The notes: generated by a model not told the origin, from the sequence alone. Shown: positions 1-9,388, counted from the first letter of the stretch. The stretch is DNA of 64,000 nt from Erythrobacter sp. YJ-T3-07 (GCF_015999305.1 NZ_JAEAGP010000001.1:2356001-2420000); one strand, 5' to 3'. Translations and numbers: made by a program.

Positions 1-603
1 TTCGATTTCCAGAAGATCGGCCCCGGCGGCCCGTCTGCGCTGGTCGACGGGCCAACCTGGATCTTCGTCGACTGGATCATGCCCGAAATCTCCGGGCTGG
101 AAATGGTCCGCCGCCTGCGCGCCGACGATCGGCTGGCCGATGCCCACATCACGATCGTGCTGGAGCAGGACGACGACGAGGATCGTCGCCGCGCGATCAA
201 GGCGGGCGCGGATGATTACGTGGTCGGCCCGCTCGATCGCAATGGCGTGCTCGACCGCATCCTGACGCTGCAATCGCAGCATGGAATCCAGCGCTCGCCG
301 CCGCGCAAGCGGGTCGGCCTGCTGGAAGTCGTTCCCGCCGCGCAGCAGGCGCGGTGGGATGGCACGCCGCTGAAGCTGAGCCCGAACGAGTTCCGCCTGC
401 TGCGCTTCCTCGTCGAACATCGCGACGAGGTGCTTTCGCGTCAGCGGATCATCGAGGGGCTCGGCAAGCTGGAGCCGCCGATCGACGAACGCACGGTCGA
501 TGTGTGGATCGGGCGACTGCGGCGGGCATTCCGGGCAGCGGATGGGCCAGAGGCAATCCGCACGGTGCGCAAGCAGGGCTACGCCTTCGATCTGGAGGGC
601 TGA
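1..603 (+). CDS. Response regulator, OmpR/PhoB-type, 5' truncated by the window edge
   Basis: The reading frame is open from base 1, so only the C-terminal 200 residues are present. A receiver fragment contains the phosphoacceptor-like Asp at visible residue 24 (VDWIMPEISG), followed by a winged-helix DNA-binding domain (LSPNEFRLLRFLV ... RTVDVWIGRLRR ... RTVRKQGYAF) typical of the Trans_reg_C family. It would act as a cytoplasmic transcription factor. The receiver is degenerate: the usual Lys-Pro of the active site reads G-P (DDYVVGPLD) and the usual Ser/Thr after the fourth strand reads Glu (ITIVLEQDD). That suggests weak or absent phosphorylation switching. No kinase is visible, but the upstream side is cut off. 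The target genes are unknown. Confidence 0.93.
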   Translation, partial: FDFQKIGPGGPSALVDGPTWIFVDWIMPEISGLEMVRRLRADDRLADAHITIVLEQDDDEDRRRAIKAGADDYVVGPLDRNGVLDRILTLQSQHGIQRSPPRKRVGLLEVVPAAQQARWDGTPLKLSPNEFRLLRFLVEHRDEVLSRQRIIEGLGKLEPPIDERTVDVWIGRLRRAFRAADGPEAIRTVRKQGYAFDLEG

Positions 604-652
604 GGCCGGGTCGTCGCAGGACCGCCCGCTTTCACTCCAACACTCAAAAAGA

Positions 653-681
653 AAAGGCCCGCGGGATCACCGCGGGCCTTT
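653..681. terminator. Bidirectional intrinsic terminator
   Basis: There is a perfect 12-bp inverted repeat (arms 653-664 and 670-681, AAAGGCCCGCGG and its complement) around a 5-base loop. It has A and T tracts at its ends, so it reads as a Rho-independent terminator from both sides. It lies between the convergent response regulator and TonB receptor genes. Confidence 0.9.
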
Positions 682-708
682 CCAGTCCTGATGCGTGGGG
701 GAGGCGCG

Positions 709-3498
709 TCAGAACTCGGCGGACAGCGACAGCGCGAAGCTCTGGCCGACCTGATAGCTGTTCACATCGACCCGGCCGCTGTCATTGGCGACGTACTCGT
801 AATTGTCCGTCCCCGTGAGGTTGCGGGCCTCGAACTTCAGTTCCAGCGGCACACCGCCCAGTTCGACGCCCTGCCGGATCACGAGGTCGAGCCTGGCGCC
901 CGGCTTCTCGATCACGTCGGGCAGGCCGCCCGCGTTCTGGCCAAGACGGCTGGTCACGCGCTCGCTGGCGTAGGAGAACAGCAGCGTCACCTGGCTCAGC
1001 CGGTCGATATCCTCGAACCCGACCTGGATATTGGCAAGGTGATCGGACTGGCCGGTCAGCGGATCGCCATCACGGAACAGCGAGGTCGCATCGCGCGGGC
1101 TCGCCCCCACCCCGGTGATGAAGATGTAGGTCTGATCGCCCGGTTGCACCTGAATCTGCGACTGCGTGTAGGTGTAGTTCGCGATCAGCAGCGCGCGCTT
1201 GCTCTCGAAGAAGCCACCCAGATCGTAGAGGTCGTAGTTCCACACCAGCTCGGCCTCGGCCCCGTACAGCTCTGCCTTGGGAGCATTGGCGAAACTGGTC
1301 GACTGCGAGTTGTCGGTGAACTGCGAGAACGCCTCGATCGGATTGTCGATCGACTTGTAGAAGCCCGCCAGCGAGACGCGGTTGCCCTGCCCGAAATAGT
1401 ATTCCCCGCGCACTTCCGCGTTGAACAGCGTGCTGTCCTGCAAGGCAGGGTTACCAACGAAGGAGCGCAGGCTTTCCGGGTCGGTATATTCCTGCAGCAG
1501 CAGTTCGCGGAACTGCGGGCGGGCGATCGTTTTCGATGCGCTCGCACGCAGCTGCAGCCCGTTGTCGAACTCGTAGGTGATCGTGGCCGAGGGCAGCCAG
1601 TAGCCGTTCTCGATCGCGGTCACCGCGCCCAGGTTGGGCTGGTTGGTGAAGACCTGCGCCGGTGCGACGGTCTGCTTGCCGTCTTCGTAGCGCACGCCCG
1701 CATCGATGGTCAGCCCCTCGACCGGGGTCAGATTGCCCTTCAGGTAGCCGGCAATCACCTTCAGCCGGGCGTCGAAAGCGGGTGTATCCTCGGTCAGCTC
1801 GCGCAGGTCGACCGGCGCGGATACGCCCGGCGCCGCGAAGCCGGGCACGTTCGACGCCTCGATGATCGCAGGTGCGATCAGCAGGTCCGGACGCAGCAGC
1901 GCAATGCCATTGGGGAAGTTGCTCGGCGCGGTGAACTGGAACGCGCGGCGTTCCGAATAGCGCTGGGTGTCGGTGTAGGCGGCGCCGGCGGTCAGCGACA
2001 GCACGTCGGGCATCACCGGCACGGTCAGATCGCCGCCGCCGTAATAGACCTTCTCGGTCAGGTCGGAGAACGCGACCGCCGCCTGTCCGCCGGGCAGGTT
2101 GTTGTCGAGCGGGTTGACGAAGTAATCGCCGTAGGGATCGTTCGGATTGTTGGTCCGCACGTAGTCGAAGCGATATTCGTACGGGCTCTCGCGATCGGTC
2201 TGGGCGTAGCCGCCACGCAGGTCGAGCGAGATGTCGTTGCCCAGCTTGAATTCGCCGACCACCTGCGAATCGATCAGCTGGCGTTCGAACCAGCCGTTCT
2301 GCTGGATCAGCTTGTCGAACCCGTCATCGCCCGAGCCGACGATGATCCGCCCCTGGCTGAGCGACGCCTGCTTGAGAACGTCGCGGATGAACACATTGGT
2401 CCAGCGGATCTTCTGATCGCCATACTCGAGCCCGAAGCCGAGCAGCCCGTTCAGCAGGATGCGGTTGTCGGTGACGAAACGGCGGAAGTCGTCGGCCGGA
2501 GTGACCACGTCCTGGCGGACCGGCGTCTGGCTGAGCACGTTGCGATTGCGCAGTGAATTGCTGAGGTTCGCGGTTGCAATGACGCCCAGTTCCACGTCGT
2601 CGCCGACGAAGAAGCTGGTTCCGGCGGTCAGGCCGCCCGACATGTTGGGGCGCAGCTTGTCGGCCTTCTGCAGCACGATCAGGTTGGGCACCGCCAGCGT
2701 GCTGGCGATCGCTTGGCGCTGCTCCAGCGGCAGCTCTTCAAGCTCGACCGTGCCGTCGAGATAGGCCTGCAGCGCAGGCTGCGCATCGCGCCGACCACTG
2801 GCGAACCCGTACCAGTCCATATCGCTGCCGTAGTACAGCAACCCGTTCTCGAAGGTGGTTTCGGTATCGCCGCTGACGCCGAGGCTGACCTTGAGGAAGC
2901 TCTCGTCGGGGATTGCCTGCGTGGTCAGGTTGATCACGCCGCCGCCGAATTCGCCGGGGAAGTTGGCCGAATAGGTCTTCTGGACCAGCGAGGAGGCGAT
3001 GATGTCGGTCGGGAAGATGTCGAGCGGGACGACGCGGCTCAGCGGCTCGGGCGACGGCAGCGGAAGGCCGTTGAGCAGTGCGAGCGAATAGCGATCGCCA
3101 AGGCCGCGCACGAAGACGCGGCCATTGCCCGTGTTGGACAGGCCGGTGACACGGCTCAGCGCGCCGGCAATATCGCCTTCACCGGTACGCGCGATGTCTT
3201 CCGTGCTGAGCACCGAGACGACCTGGCTCGATCCGCGCGTGATGTCGCGCGGGCCACGGCGGCCGGTCACGGTGATGACGTTGCCGCCGGGAACGGAGAC
3301 GTCGACATCTCCCTCGTCCTGCTGCGCAGCATCGTTTTCGTCGGGATTGACGGGCTCCTCAGCGGGCGTCTCGACCGCCGGCTGTGCCGCCGCGTTGCCG
3401 GACTGGGCCGCACCCGTGCCTTGAGCGAATGCGACACCCGGGAGGGTGAGCGCGGTGGAGAGCAATAGCAGCCCTGCCAACTGCTTGCCGGTGGACAT
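709..3498 (-). CDS. TonB-dependent outer-membrane receptor
   Basis: This is a 929-residue TonB-dependent receptor. It has an N-terminal signal peptide (about residues 1-25, ending AFA before Q), then an Ala/Glu-rich linker, a TonB-box-like stretch (NVITVTGRRG), a plug domain (RVFVRGLGDRYS, NFPGEFGGGVINL) and a long beta-barrel ending in Phe as expected for BAM substrates. An upstream ATG at 3516 is in frame. I chose 3498 because GAGGGGG lies about 8 bases before it and the signal peptide then starts cleanly. The gene follows the lipoprotein gene 3633-5213 on the same strand after 134 bp, which suggests a receptor plus surface-lipoprotein uptake pair. The substrate is unknown. Confidence 0.95.
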   Translation of the reverse strand: MSTGKQLAGLLLLSTALTLPGVAFAQGTGAAQSGNAAAQPAVETPAEEPVNPDENDAAQQDEGDVDVSVPGGNVITVTGRRGPRDITRGSSQVVSVLSTEDIARTGEGDIAGALSRVTGLSNTGNGRVFVRGLGDRYSLALLNGLPLPSPEPLSRVVPLDIFPTDIIASSLVQKTYSANFPGEFGGGVINLTTQAIPDESFLKVSLGVSGDTETTFENGLLYYGSDMDWYGFASGRRDAQPALQAYLDGTVELEELPLEQRQAIASTLAVPNLIVLQKADKLRPNMSGGLTAGTSFFVGDDVELGVIATANLSNSLRNRNVLSQTPVRQDVVTPADDFRRFVTDNRILLNGLLGFGLEYGDQKIRWTNVFIRDVLKQASLSQGRIIVGSGDDGFDKLIQQNGWFERQLIDSQVVGEFKLGNDISLDLRGGYAQTDRESPYEYRFDYVRTNNPNDPYGDYFVNPLDNNLPGGQAAVAFSDLTEKVYYGGGDLTVPVMPDVLSLTAGAAYTDTQRYSERRAFQFTAPSNFPNGIALLRPDLLIAPAIIEASNVPGFAAPGVSAPVDLRELTEDTPAFDARLKVIAGYLKGNLTPVEGLTIDAGVRYEDGKQTVAPAQVFTNQPNLGAVTAIENGYWLPSATITYEFDNGLQLRASASKTIARPQFRELLLQEYTDPESLRSFVGNPALQDSTLFNAEVRGEYYFGQGNRVSLAGFYKSIDNPIEAFSQFTDNSQSTSFANAPKAELYGAEAELVWNYDLYDLGGFFESKRALLIANYTYTQSQIQVQPGDQTYIFITGVGASPRDATSLFRDGDPLTGQSDHLANIQVGFEDIDRLSQVTLLFSYASERVTSRLGQNAGGLPDVIEKPGARLDLVIRQGVELGGVPLELKFEARNLTGTDNYEYVANDSGRVDVNSYQVGQSFALSLSAEF

Positions 3499-3582
3499 GG
3501 TATGAGACCCCCTCATGCTAAGGTCTTGAAAAACTGGTGCACCCGGGCCGCATAGGCCGGGGCGTCATCGAAAAATCGAGCA

Positions 3583-3621
3583 GGGGAGGAGCCCGGCGCA
3601 CCAGCGCCCGGCCCCTCCTCC
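3583..3621 (-). terminator. Hairpin between lipoprotein and TonB receptor, possible attenuator
   Basis: Arms GGAGGAG (3585-3591) and CTCCTCC (3615-3621) pair outside an inner GGCGC/GCGCC stem (3595-3599, 3604-3608), with small bulges between. On the minus strand a T5 run follows about ten bases later (near 3571-3575). The structure may terminate part of the transcription after the lipoprotein gene and lower expression of the receptor, or it may stabilise the mRNA end. I infer this from shape only. Confidence 0.5.
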
Positions 3622-3632
3622 GATTGGCTCGA

Positions 3633-5213
3633 TCAGATCTGCGGAAGCGTGTCGCAGCTGCCGGTGTTGTTCAGACCCAGCGTCACGGTCGCCGAGTTAC
3701 AGGTCCAGCCTTCGGCCCAGTTCGCCGCTTCGCTCGGCACGGCGCCGATGTAGGTGCGGCCGGTCGGGAAGAAGCTCGACACGGCGTTCGCGTCGAAGAT
3801 GGCGCTGTAGCTGTTTTCCGCGCTGCCGTTGATAAACGGAGCACCGGTGGTGATCCCGGTCAGGCGGGCCAGCGTGTTGGTGAAGGCCTTCGTGTTGGCC
3901 GCGCCCGCATCGAAGCGCGCTTCGACCTGTGCCGCGGTCGAGCCACTGCCGCCACGGAAGTTGGTGCCGCACTGCAGAGCGACCGAGTTGAACGCGACCG
4001 GGCCCGATTCGTCGTTGGCACCGGCGGCGCGATCCACCGAAACGCCCTGCACGTTGATGCAGCCGTTATTGGTGCCCAGGCGATCCCAGACGAGCGAGTT
4101 GAACAGCGAGAAGTCCGAGCTGCCGCGGATGCGGATGCCGCGGTCGCCGATGCTGCTCTGGGCGATCATGGTGGCGTTGTTCACGCGCACGTTGGTGCGC
4201 GGGGACGCTTCTTCGTTACCGTCCGAATCCTGTTCGATGACAGTGTCCGACGCGGCCGGACGCTGCACGATCAGGACCTGGTCGAACAGGCCCTTGAGGC
4301 CGGTATCGGTGTCGAGCGAGTCGTCTTCCGCGCCCACGATGGCGAGCTGCGAGGCGCGCACGGCGCCGCCGAAGAACTCGGCCCCGTCATCCGAGCTGTT
4401 GTAGCTCTGGATATGATTGAAGACCGTGCCCGAACCGACGCCACCGGTCGTCAGCGACTGAAGCTCGTCGCCATTCGACAGCGCAAAGCCGGAGAAGCGG
4501 ATCTGGACGTAGCTGAGCGCACCCGAGCTGTCGTTGCTCTGCGTGCCGCCGTACAGGATCTGGTTGGTCGCGCCTTCCACGCGGCGTTCGCAGGTACCCG
4601 CCGCTTCCGAACCGACGAAGCAGTCGACGACCGGCGCGCGGCCCGACAGGATGATCCCGCCCCACTGGCCCGAGGTGTCGGTGCTGGTGCTGCCCTCCAC
4701 GTTCTGGAGGCTGGTGAAGATGATCGGCCGGGCTGCCGTGCCGACCGCGTTCAGCTTGTTGCCGCGGTTGACGTTCAGGAAGTCGTTACCCGAGGCGAAG
4801 ATGATCACGCCCGGTTCGATGTCGAGCGTCACGGCGGTGTTGGTCGAGGCAAAGCCCTGATCCACGCCGACGTCGGTCTGGCCGTTGAGTTCGTAGAGCG
4901 TACCGGCGACGCGCGGCAGCGTCGACGAAGCGGTGAAGGCGGCAGGCAGGCGGCAACGGCGATAGGTGCCGGTCGGGCCGGAGACCGTGCCGAGGTCGAG
5001 CAGCTGGGTCGGGTTGGCGATCTGCGGGCAGCTGGCCGCCGGAGTTGCCAGCGTGCTGGTCGGCGTGGGAGCCGGTGCCGGAGCGGGCGTCGGGGCCGGG
5101 TTGTTGATCGTCACATTGCCGCCCGTGCCGGGCGAGACGATTTCATCGGCACCACAGCCGGCAAGAGCCAGCGCGCTACAACCGATTACGAGCGAGCGAT
5201 GGAGATTTTTCAC
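3633..5213 (-). CDS. Predicted surface lipoprotein with parallel beta-helix-like repeats
   Basis: This is a 526-residue protein starting at GTG 5213, where TGAGGGGA lies about 8 bases upstream. The N-terminus is a lipoprotein signal with a clear lipobox (LALAGC, Cys20). A Pro/Ala/Thr-rich tether follows at about residues 35-60. The rest is rich in Asn, Gly and Ser with recurring short hydrophobic strands (GQWGGIILSG, RGIRIRGSSDFSLFNSLVW), as seen in right-handed parallel beta-helix proteins. I cannot name a characterised family. It is probably exported and anchored to the outer membrane. It sits immediately upstream of a TonB-dependent receptor, so a ligand-capturing role at the surface is plausible but inferred. 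Confidence 0.8.
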   Translation of the reverse strand: MKNLHRSLVIGCSALALAGCGADEIVSPGTGGNVTINNPAPTPAPAPAPTPTSTLATPAASCPQIANPTQLLDLGTVSGPTGTYRRCRLPAAFTASSTLPRVAGTLYELNGQTDVGVDQGFASTNTAVTLDIEPGVIIFASGNDFLNVNRGNKLNAVGTAARPIIFTSLQNVEGSTSTDTSGQWGGIILSGRAPVVDCFVGSEAAGTCERRVEGATNQILYGGTQSNDSSGALSYVQIRFSGFALSNGDELQSLTTGGVGSGTVFNHIQSYNSSDDGAEFFGGAVRASQLAIVGAEDDSLDTDTGLKGLFDQVLIVQRPAASDTVIEQDSDGNEEASPRTNVRVNNATMIAQSSIGDRGIRIRGSSDFSLFNSLVWDRLGTNNGCINVQGVSVDRAAGANDESGPVAFNSVALQCGTNFRGGSGSTAAQVEARFDAGAANTKAFTNTLARLTGITTGAPFINGSAENSYSAIFDANAVSSFFPTGRTYIGAVPSEAANWAEGWTCNSATVTLGLNNTGSCDTLPQI

Positions 5214-5529
5214 AGCGAGCGGTCCCCTCAAAAAACCGAAGATTCGAAAATGCGGACGCGAATAGTGATCGCGAGAGGGGCGCTAGAGACGCGACGTGAC
5301 ACTTTCGGGGAGCATTTGTGACCGTTCGGTTTCATGGACGTATACGCGTCACCCTGGGCCATTTCGGTCACAGCTTTGCTCGGCTGCGGGCACCCGAGCG
5401 TCGTCGCCCGGCCTGAATCGGGGGGGCGATGCCGCATCCAGCTTCCGAATCGCTCCGGTGCCCTCAAGCAGCCATCACGCGCCAACTTGATACTGGCCAA
5501 GCGCGGTCAGGCTCGTATAGGCGCGAGCC
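5214..5529. other. Divergent intergenic region with 22-bp-spaced GTGAC repeats
   Basis: This 316-bp region separates the minus-strand lipoprotein and plus-strand serS. No credible gene is present. GTGAC occurs at 5296-5300 and again at 5318-5322, exactly 22 bp apart. On the minus strand these read GTCAC, upstream of the lipoprotein start at a distance that suits an activator site. The spacing is two times 11, as in Pho-box-type direct repeats, but the middle repeat is absent. No clear -35/-10 pair could be assigned. Confidence 0.35.
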
Positions 5530-6813
5530 ATGCACGACATCGCCACCATCCGCCGCGAACCCGAAGCTTTCGACGCCGCGCTCGCCCGTCGCGGGGCAGA
5601 GCCGGTCACCGCGCGTCTGCTCGACCTCGACACCCGCCGCCGCGCCGTCCTGACCGAATTGCAGGACGCGCAGAACCGCCGCAACGCCGCCTCCAAGGCG
5701 ATCGGCCAGGCAATGGGCAGCGGCAATACCGAGGAAGCCGACCGGCTGAAGGCCGAGGTCACCGAGCTCAAGGCGACCACCCTTCCCCGGCTCGAGGAAG
5801 ACGCGCGCGTTCTCGGTGCCGAGATGGACGACATGCTCGCTGCGATCCCCAACCTCCCCGCCGACGACGTGCCCGAGGGCGCGGGCGAGGACGAGAACGT
5901 CGAGCTGTCGACTTGGGGCGAAAAGCGCGAGTTCGACTTCGAGCCGCGCGAACATGCCGATATCGGCCCGATGCTGGGCCTCGATTTCGAGATCGGCGCC
6001 AATATCGCCGGCGCACGCTTCACCTTCCTGCGGGGCGGGATCGCCCGGCTGCACCGCGCGCTCGGCCAGTTCATGCTCGACCGGCAGACGATCGAGAACG
6101 GCTATCTGGAATGCAACCCGCCGCTGCTGGTGCGCGACGATGCGGTGTTCGGCACCGGGCAATTGCCCAAATTCGCCGACGACCTGTTCCATACCACCGA
6201 CGGCCGCTGGCTGATCCCGACCGCCGAAGTCAGCCTGACCAATGCGGTGCGCGGGCACATCATCGAGGAAGCGCATCTGCCGCTGCGGATGACCGCGCTG
6301 ACCCAGTGCTTCCGTTCCGAAGCAGGCGCGGCGGGCAAGGACACGCGCGGCTTCATCCGCCAGCACCAGTTCGAAAAGGTCGAACTGGTCAGCATCGTGC
6401 GCTCCGAAGACAGCGAGGCGGAGCATGAACGGATGACGCAGTGTGCCGAAGGCGTGCTCCAGGCGCTCGGCCTGCCCTATCGCAAGATGCTGCTGTGCAC
6501 CGGCGACATGGGCTTCGGCGCGCGCAAGACCTACGATCTGGAGGTCTGGCTGCCCGGTCAGGGTGCCTATCGCGAAATTTCCAGCTGCTCCAACGTGGGC
6601 GATTTCCAAGCCCGCCGGATGAGCGCGCGCTACCGCCCGGAAAGCGGCGACAAGAAGACCGAGTTCGTCCACACGCTCAACGGATCGGGCCTCGCCGTGG
6701 GCCGCACGCTGGTTGCGGTGCTGGAGAACTACCAGAACGAAGACGGCAGCGTCGACGTGCCCGAAGCGCTGCATCCCTACATGGGCGGTCTGACGCGGAT
6801 CAGCCCCGAGTAA
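5530..6813 (+). CDS. serS: Seryl-tRNA synthetase
   Basis: This 427-residue class II aminoacyl-tRNA synthetase charges tRNA-Ser (and tRNA-Sec where present) with serine in the cytoplasm. The N-terminal coiled-coil arm (about residues 1-110) binds the tRNA long variable arm. The catalytic core carries the class II motifs, including [12 protein letters not shown] (motif 2 region), the serine-binding TAEVSLTN stretch and the C-terminal motif 3 segment [19 protein letters not shown]. The length is normal for the family. The start is the ATG that gives the canonical [14 protein letters not shown] opening. It is followed by a repeat element and surE. Confidence 0.98.
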   Translation: MHDIATIRREPEAFDAALARRGAEPVTARLLDLDTRRRAVLTELQDAQNRRNAASKAIGQAMGSGNTEEADRLKAEVTELKATTLPRLEEDARVLGAEMDDMLAAIPNLPADDVPEGAGEDENVELSTWGEKREFDFEPREHADIGPMLGLDFEIGANIAGARFTFLRGGIARLHRALGQFMLDRQTIENGYLECNPPLLVRDDAVFGTGQLPKFADDLFHTTDGRWLIPTAEVSLTNAVRGHIIEEAHLPLRMTALTQCFRSEAGAAGKDTRGFIRQHQFEKVELVSIVRSEDSEAEHERMTQCAEGVLQALGLPYRKMLLCTGDMGFGARKTYDLEVWLPGQGAYREISSCSNVGDFQARRMSARYRPESGDKKTEFVHTLNGSGLAVGRTLVAVLENYQNEDGSVDVPEALHPYMGGLTRISPE

Positions 6814-6820
6814 TCTTAGT

Positions 6821-6914
6821 CGTCACCCTGAACTTGTTTCAGGGTCCAGTTCTCATCTGCGCTGACGTTCGCAGCGGAAGGGAATCTGGATGCTGAAACG
6901 AGTTCAGCATGACG
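6821..6914. repeat. Paired-palindrome intergenic repeat (REP/MITE-like)
   Basis: This 94-bp element has CGTCA (6821-6825) and TGACG (6910-6914) as inverted ends. Each end contains its own palindrome: ACCCTGAA/TTCAGGGT (6825-6832, 6838-6845) and ATGCTGAA/TTCAGCAT (6890-6897, 6903-6910). The two halves are related to each other in inverted orientation. Elements of this style are dispersed between genes in sphingomonad genomes. It fills most of the serS-surE gap and could act as a transcript-end structure or be a non-autonomous mobile sequence. Confidence 0.8.
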
Positions 6915-6933
6915 AATTGGAGAAGGAACACAG

Positions 6934-7695
6934 ATGAAAATCCTCCTCACCAACGACGATGGCATCCACGCCCCCGGCCTCGAAGTGCTGCAGGAGATCG
7001 CCCGCGCCTTCTCCGACGACATCTGGATCTGCGCCCCGGATGAAGAGCAGTCGGGGATGGGCCACGCGCTCACGCTGACCCGCCCCGTCCGCCTGCGAAA
7101 GCACGGCGAGCGGCGCTATTCCGTCACCGGCACCCCGACCGACGCGGTCACCATGGGTCTGCGGCAGGTGATGGACGGCCCGCCCGATGTGATCCTCTCC
7201 GGCGTCAATCGCGGGGCGAACCTGGCCGACGACATCACCTATTCAGGCACCGTGTCCGCCGCGATCGAGGGTGCGCTGGCAGGCATTCGCTCGATCGCGC
7301 TGAGCCAGGTGACCAACAAGGAAGGCGCGGCAACCGACGACACGTTCGAAGCCGCCCGCGCCTGGGGCGAAAAGGTGATGGGCCCGCTGCTCGACACGCC
7401 GCTGCCCAAGCGCACGCTGGTGAACGTCAATTTCCCCGCCCTGCCCGCCGATCAAATCCGGGGCATCCGCGCGGTGCGTCAGGGCTTCCACGACTATTCG
7501 CGTGGCACCGTGGTCGAAGGGCGCGACCCGCGCGGCTTCAAATATTACTGGTTCGGCCTGCAGGCGATCGAGCACACGCTGGACCACGGCACCGACCTGG
7601 AAGCGATCAACGAAGGCTTCGTCTCGGTCACCCCGCTGCAACTCGATCTGACGCACCACGCCTCGCTCGGCGAGCTGGGCGAGCGTTACGGCTGA
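6934..7695 (+). CDS. surE: 5'/3'-nucleotidase SurE
   Basis: This 253-residue survival protein E is a metal-dependent phosphatase acting on nucleoside 5'- and 3'-monophosphates. The metal-binding N-terminus MKILLTNDDGIHAPG has Asp8 and Asp9. The conserved EQSGMGHALT and SGVNRGANLADDITYSGTV segments supply the remaining ligands and the family signature. The Shine-Dalgarno sequence AGAAGGAA precedes the ATG. In many proteobacteria surE is linked to pcm and nlpD. Here it stands between serS and a potassium channel gene, so that link is not seen. Confidence 0.97.
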   Translation: MKILLTNDDGIHAPGLEVLQEIARAFSDDIWICAPDEEQSGMGHALTLTRPVRLRKHGERRYSVTGTPTDAVTMGLRQVMDGPPDVILSGVNRGANLADDITYSGTVSAAIEGALAGIRSIALSQVTNKEGAATDDTFEAARAWGEKVMGPLLDTPLPKRTLVNVNFPALPADQIRGIRAVRQGFHDYSRGTVVEGRDPRGFKYYWFGLQAIEHTLDHGTDLEAINEGFVSVTPLQLDLTHHASLGELGERYG

Positions 7696-7760
7696 CAGGA
7701 TCGGTTGCCGTGCGCGCGGTGCGTGTCTAGTCCGGCAGTGCGGATGGGAGAGGACCGACC

Positions 7761-8894
7761 TTGAGCAGGAAGCCAGAAAAACGGGCCCGACAGCAAGTCG
7801 AAAAGGTCGGCACCGGCCCGGGCAGCCGCGACGTGCGCGGGCCGCGTTTCCAGCCCCTGCGACGCGCGGTGAAGGTGCCCGTCTGGGGCGACCTGTCGAT
7901 CCGGCTGGGGCTGGCGCTTGGTCTCATTTTCCTGGTGGTGATGATCCACTGGTGGGATCGCGAGGGGCTGGTCGATAACCTCGATGGCGAGGTCAGCTTC
8001 CTCGACGTCGTCTATTTCACGATGATCTCGATCACCACGACCGGCTTCGGCGACATCGCGCCGATCACCGACCGCGCGCGGCTTGTGGAGGCGGTGATCG
8101 TCACCCCGGTCCGCTTCGCCGTGCTCTTCATTTTCGTGGGCACCGCCTACAACTTCCTCATTCAGCGCAGCTGGGAGAAATTCCGCATGAACCGCATTCA
8201 GGAACAACTCGCGGACCACATCGTGGTGCTGGGCTACGGCGTCTCCGGCTCGGAATCGGTCGCCGAGCTGATCGATCGCGGGGTCGAACCCCATTGCATC
8301 GTCGTGATCGACCCGAGCGAGGAACGCCTCGCCGATGCCGAAGCGCTGGGCTGCAACATCATGGCTGCCGACGCGACCCGGGACGAAACGCTCAAGGCGG
8401 TCAAGATCGACCGCGCGCAGAGCGTGCTCGTCTCCGCCGGGCGCGACGACACCTCGATCCTGATCGTGCTGACCGTGCGCGCGCTCGCGCCTGCGGTGCC
8501 GATCAGCGTGGTCGTGCGCGCGTCGGACAACGAGAGCCTTGCGCGGCAGGCCGGGGCCAACAACGTCATCAACCCGGTCCACTTCACCGGGCTGCTGCTG
8601 GCGGGCAGCGTCAAGGGCGCGCATATCGCGGATTATCTCGCCGATCTGGCCTCTGTCGCAGGGCGGGTCCAGCTGGTTGAGCGCCCCGTTACCGCCGAGG
8701 AATGCGGCTGCGCGATATCGGCGCTGAAGACCGGCGGCCGGGGCCTCAGGATCTATCGCAATGGCGAGGCGCTGGGCTTCTGGGAAGACGAGTGCCAGAA
8801 CCTGCAGGCAGGCGATATCGTGGTCGAAATCGTGCCGACCACCGCCGGGGAAGAACGCGGTGACGGGCATAATGGTGCTGCGCGCCCGCAATAG
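7761..8894 (+). CDS. Potassium channel with RCK/TrkA domain
   Basis: This 377-residue ion channel subunit has a short basic N-terminus, a first membrane helix near residues 45-68, a pore loop with selectivity filter [10 protein letters not shown], and a second helix near residues 112-132. An RCK (TrkA-N) Rossmann domain ([15 protein letters not shown]) and a TrkA-C-like end follow. RCK domains gate K+ channels with nucleotides or ions, and the filter predicts K+ selectivity. The start is TTG at 7761, supported by GGGAGAGGA eight bases upstream. It stands alone on the plus strand after surE. Confidence 0.93.
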   Translation: MSRKPEKRARQQVEKVGTGPGSRDVRGPRFQPLRRAVKVPVWGDLSIRLGLALGLIFLVVMIHWWDREGLVDNLDGEVSFLDVVYFTMISITTTGFGDIAPITDRARLVEAVIVTPVRFAVLFIFVGTAYNFLIQRSWEKFRMNRIQEQLADHIVVLGYGVSGSESVAELIDRGVEPHCIVVIDPSEERLADAEALGCNIMAADATRDETLKAVKIDRAQSVLVSAGRDDTSILIVLTVRALAPAVPISVVVRASDNESLARQAGANNVINPVHFTGLLLAGSVKGAHIADYLADLASVAGRVQLVERPVTAEECGCAISALKTGGRGLRIYRNGEALGFWEDECQNLQAGDIVVEIVPTTAGEERGDGHNGAARPQ

Positions 8895-8911
8895 CGGGAC
8901 GGCCTACCCGC

Positions 8912-9316
8912 TCAGCGCAGCGCCACGAACACCGCGCCCATCGCCGCCATCGCGGTGACGAAGAAACCTGCGTCGATCGCGAACACCCGCCACGGGGCGT
9001 TGAGGTAGAGGTAGCGAATGCCCACCGCGGGCACCATCAGCATCAGGCCGTAACCGACCGAGATCATCATCATCGCGCGCACCGACGGGCTCGACATCGC
9101 GAACTGGTGCGCCAGCGTCAGCGAAATCAGCAATGCGAAGGCGAAGGTCAGCCCGAAGACCAGCCACAGCGGCCGGTCACCGCTGAAACCCTCGTCCTCG
9201 CCGCGCCCGATCGCGCGCTTCCAGATCTTGCCGAACAGCACACCGTACCAGACCATTCCCACGAAGAAGAACGCGGCTGCGCCAAGGACGATATTCAGCA
9301 GATCGATCTGGCCCAT
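8912..9316 (-). CDS. DUF1761 family small membrane protein
   Basis: This 134-residue protein has about four membrane helices. The opening [20 protein letters not shown] and the following [19 protein letters not shown] are characteristic of DUF1761. The function of this family is not established. The start at 9316 is set by GGAGG about seven bases upstream. The frame stays open further upstream on this strand, opposite rimO, but that extension is antisense noise. It converges with the K+ channel gene and is divergent from rimO. Confidence 0.88.
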   Translation of the reverse strand: MGQIDLLNIVLGAAAFFFVGMVWYGVLFGKIWKRAIGRGEDEGFSGDRPLWLVFGLTFAFALLISLTLAHQFAMSSPSVRAMMMISVGYGLMLMVPAVGIRYLYLNAPWRVFAIDAGFFVTAMAAMGAVFVALR

Positions 9317-9388
9317 TTGCAGCCTCCATTGGTGTTCGACGCGCCACCTAGCGCAAAGCGTCACTTGGGTGTAGAGGCGCGCGCAATC

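Noticed and set aside
691..2556. A 621-residue open frame on the plus strand
   Set aside because: It lies wholly antisense to the TonB receptor, is Arg/Gly/Val-rich with no domain, and reflects high-GC antisense openness.
5228..5500. A 90-residue minus-strand frame in the lipoprotein-serS gap
   Set aside because: It has no ribosome-binding site or motif, and it would occupy the only control region.
5464..6774. A 436-residue minus-strand frame opposite serS
   Set aside because: It is antisense to a clear seryl-tRNA synthetase with no recognisable protein features.
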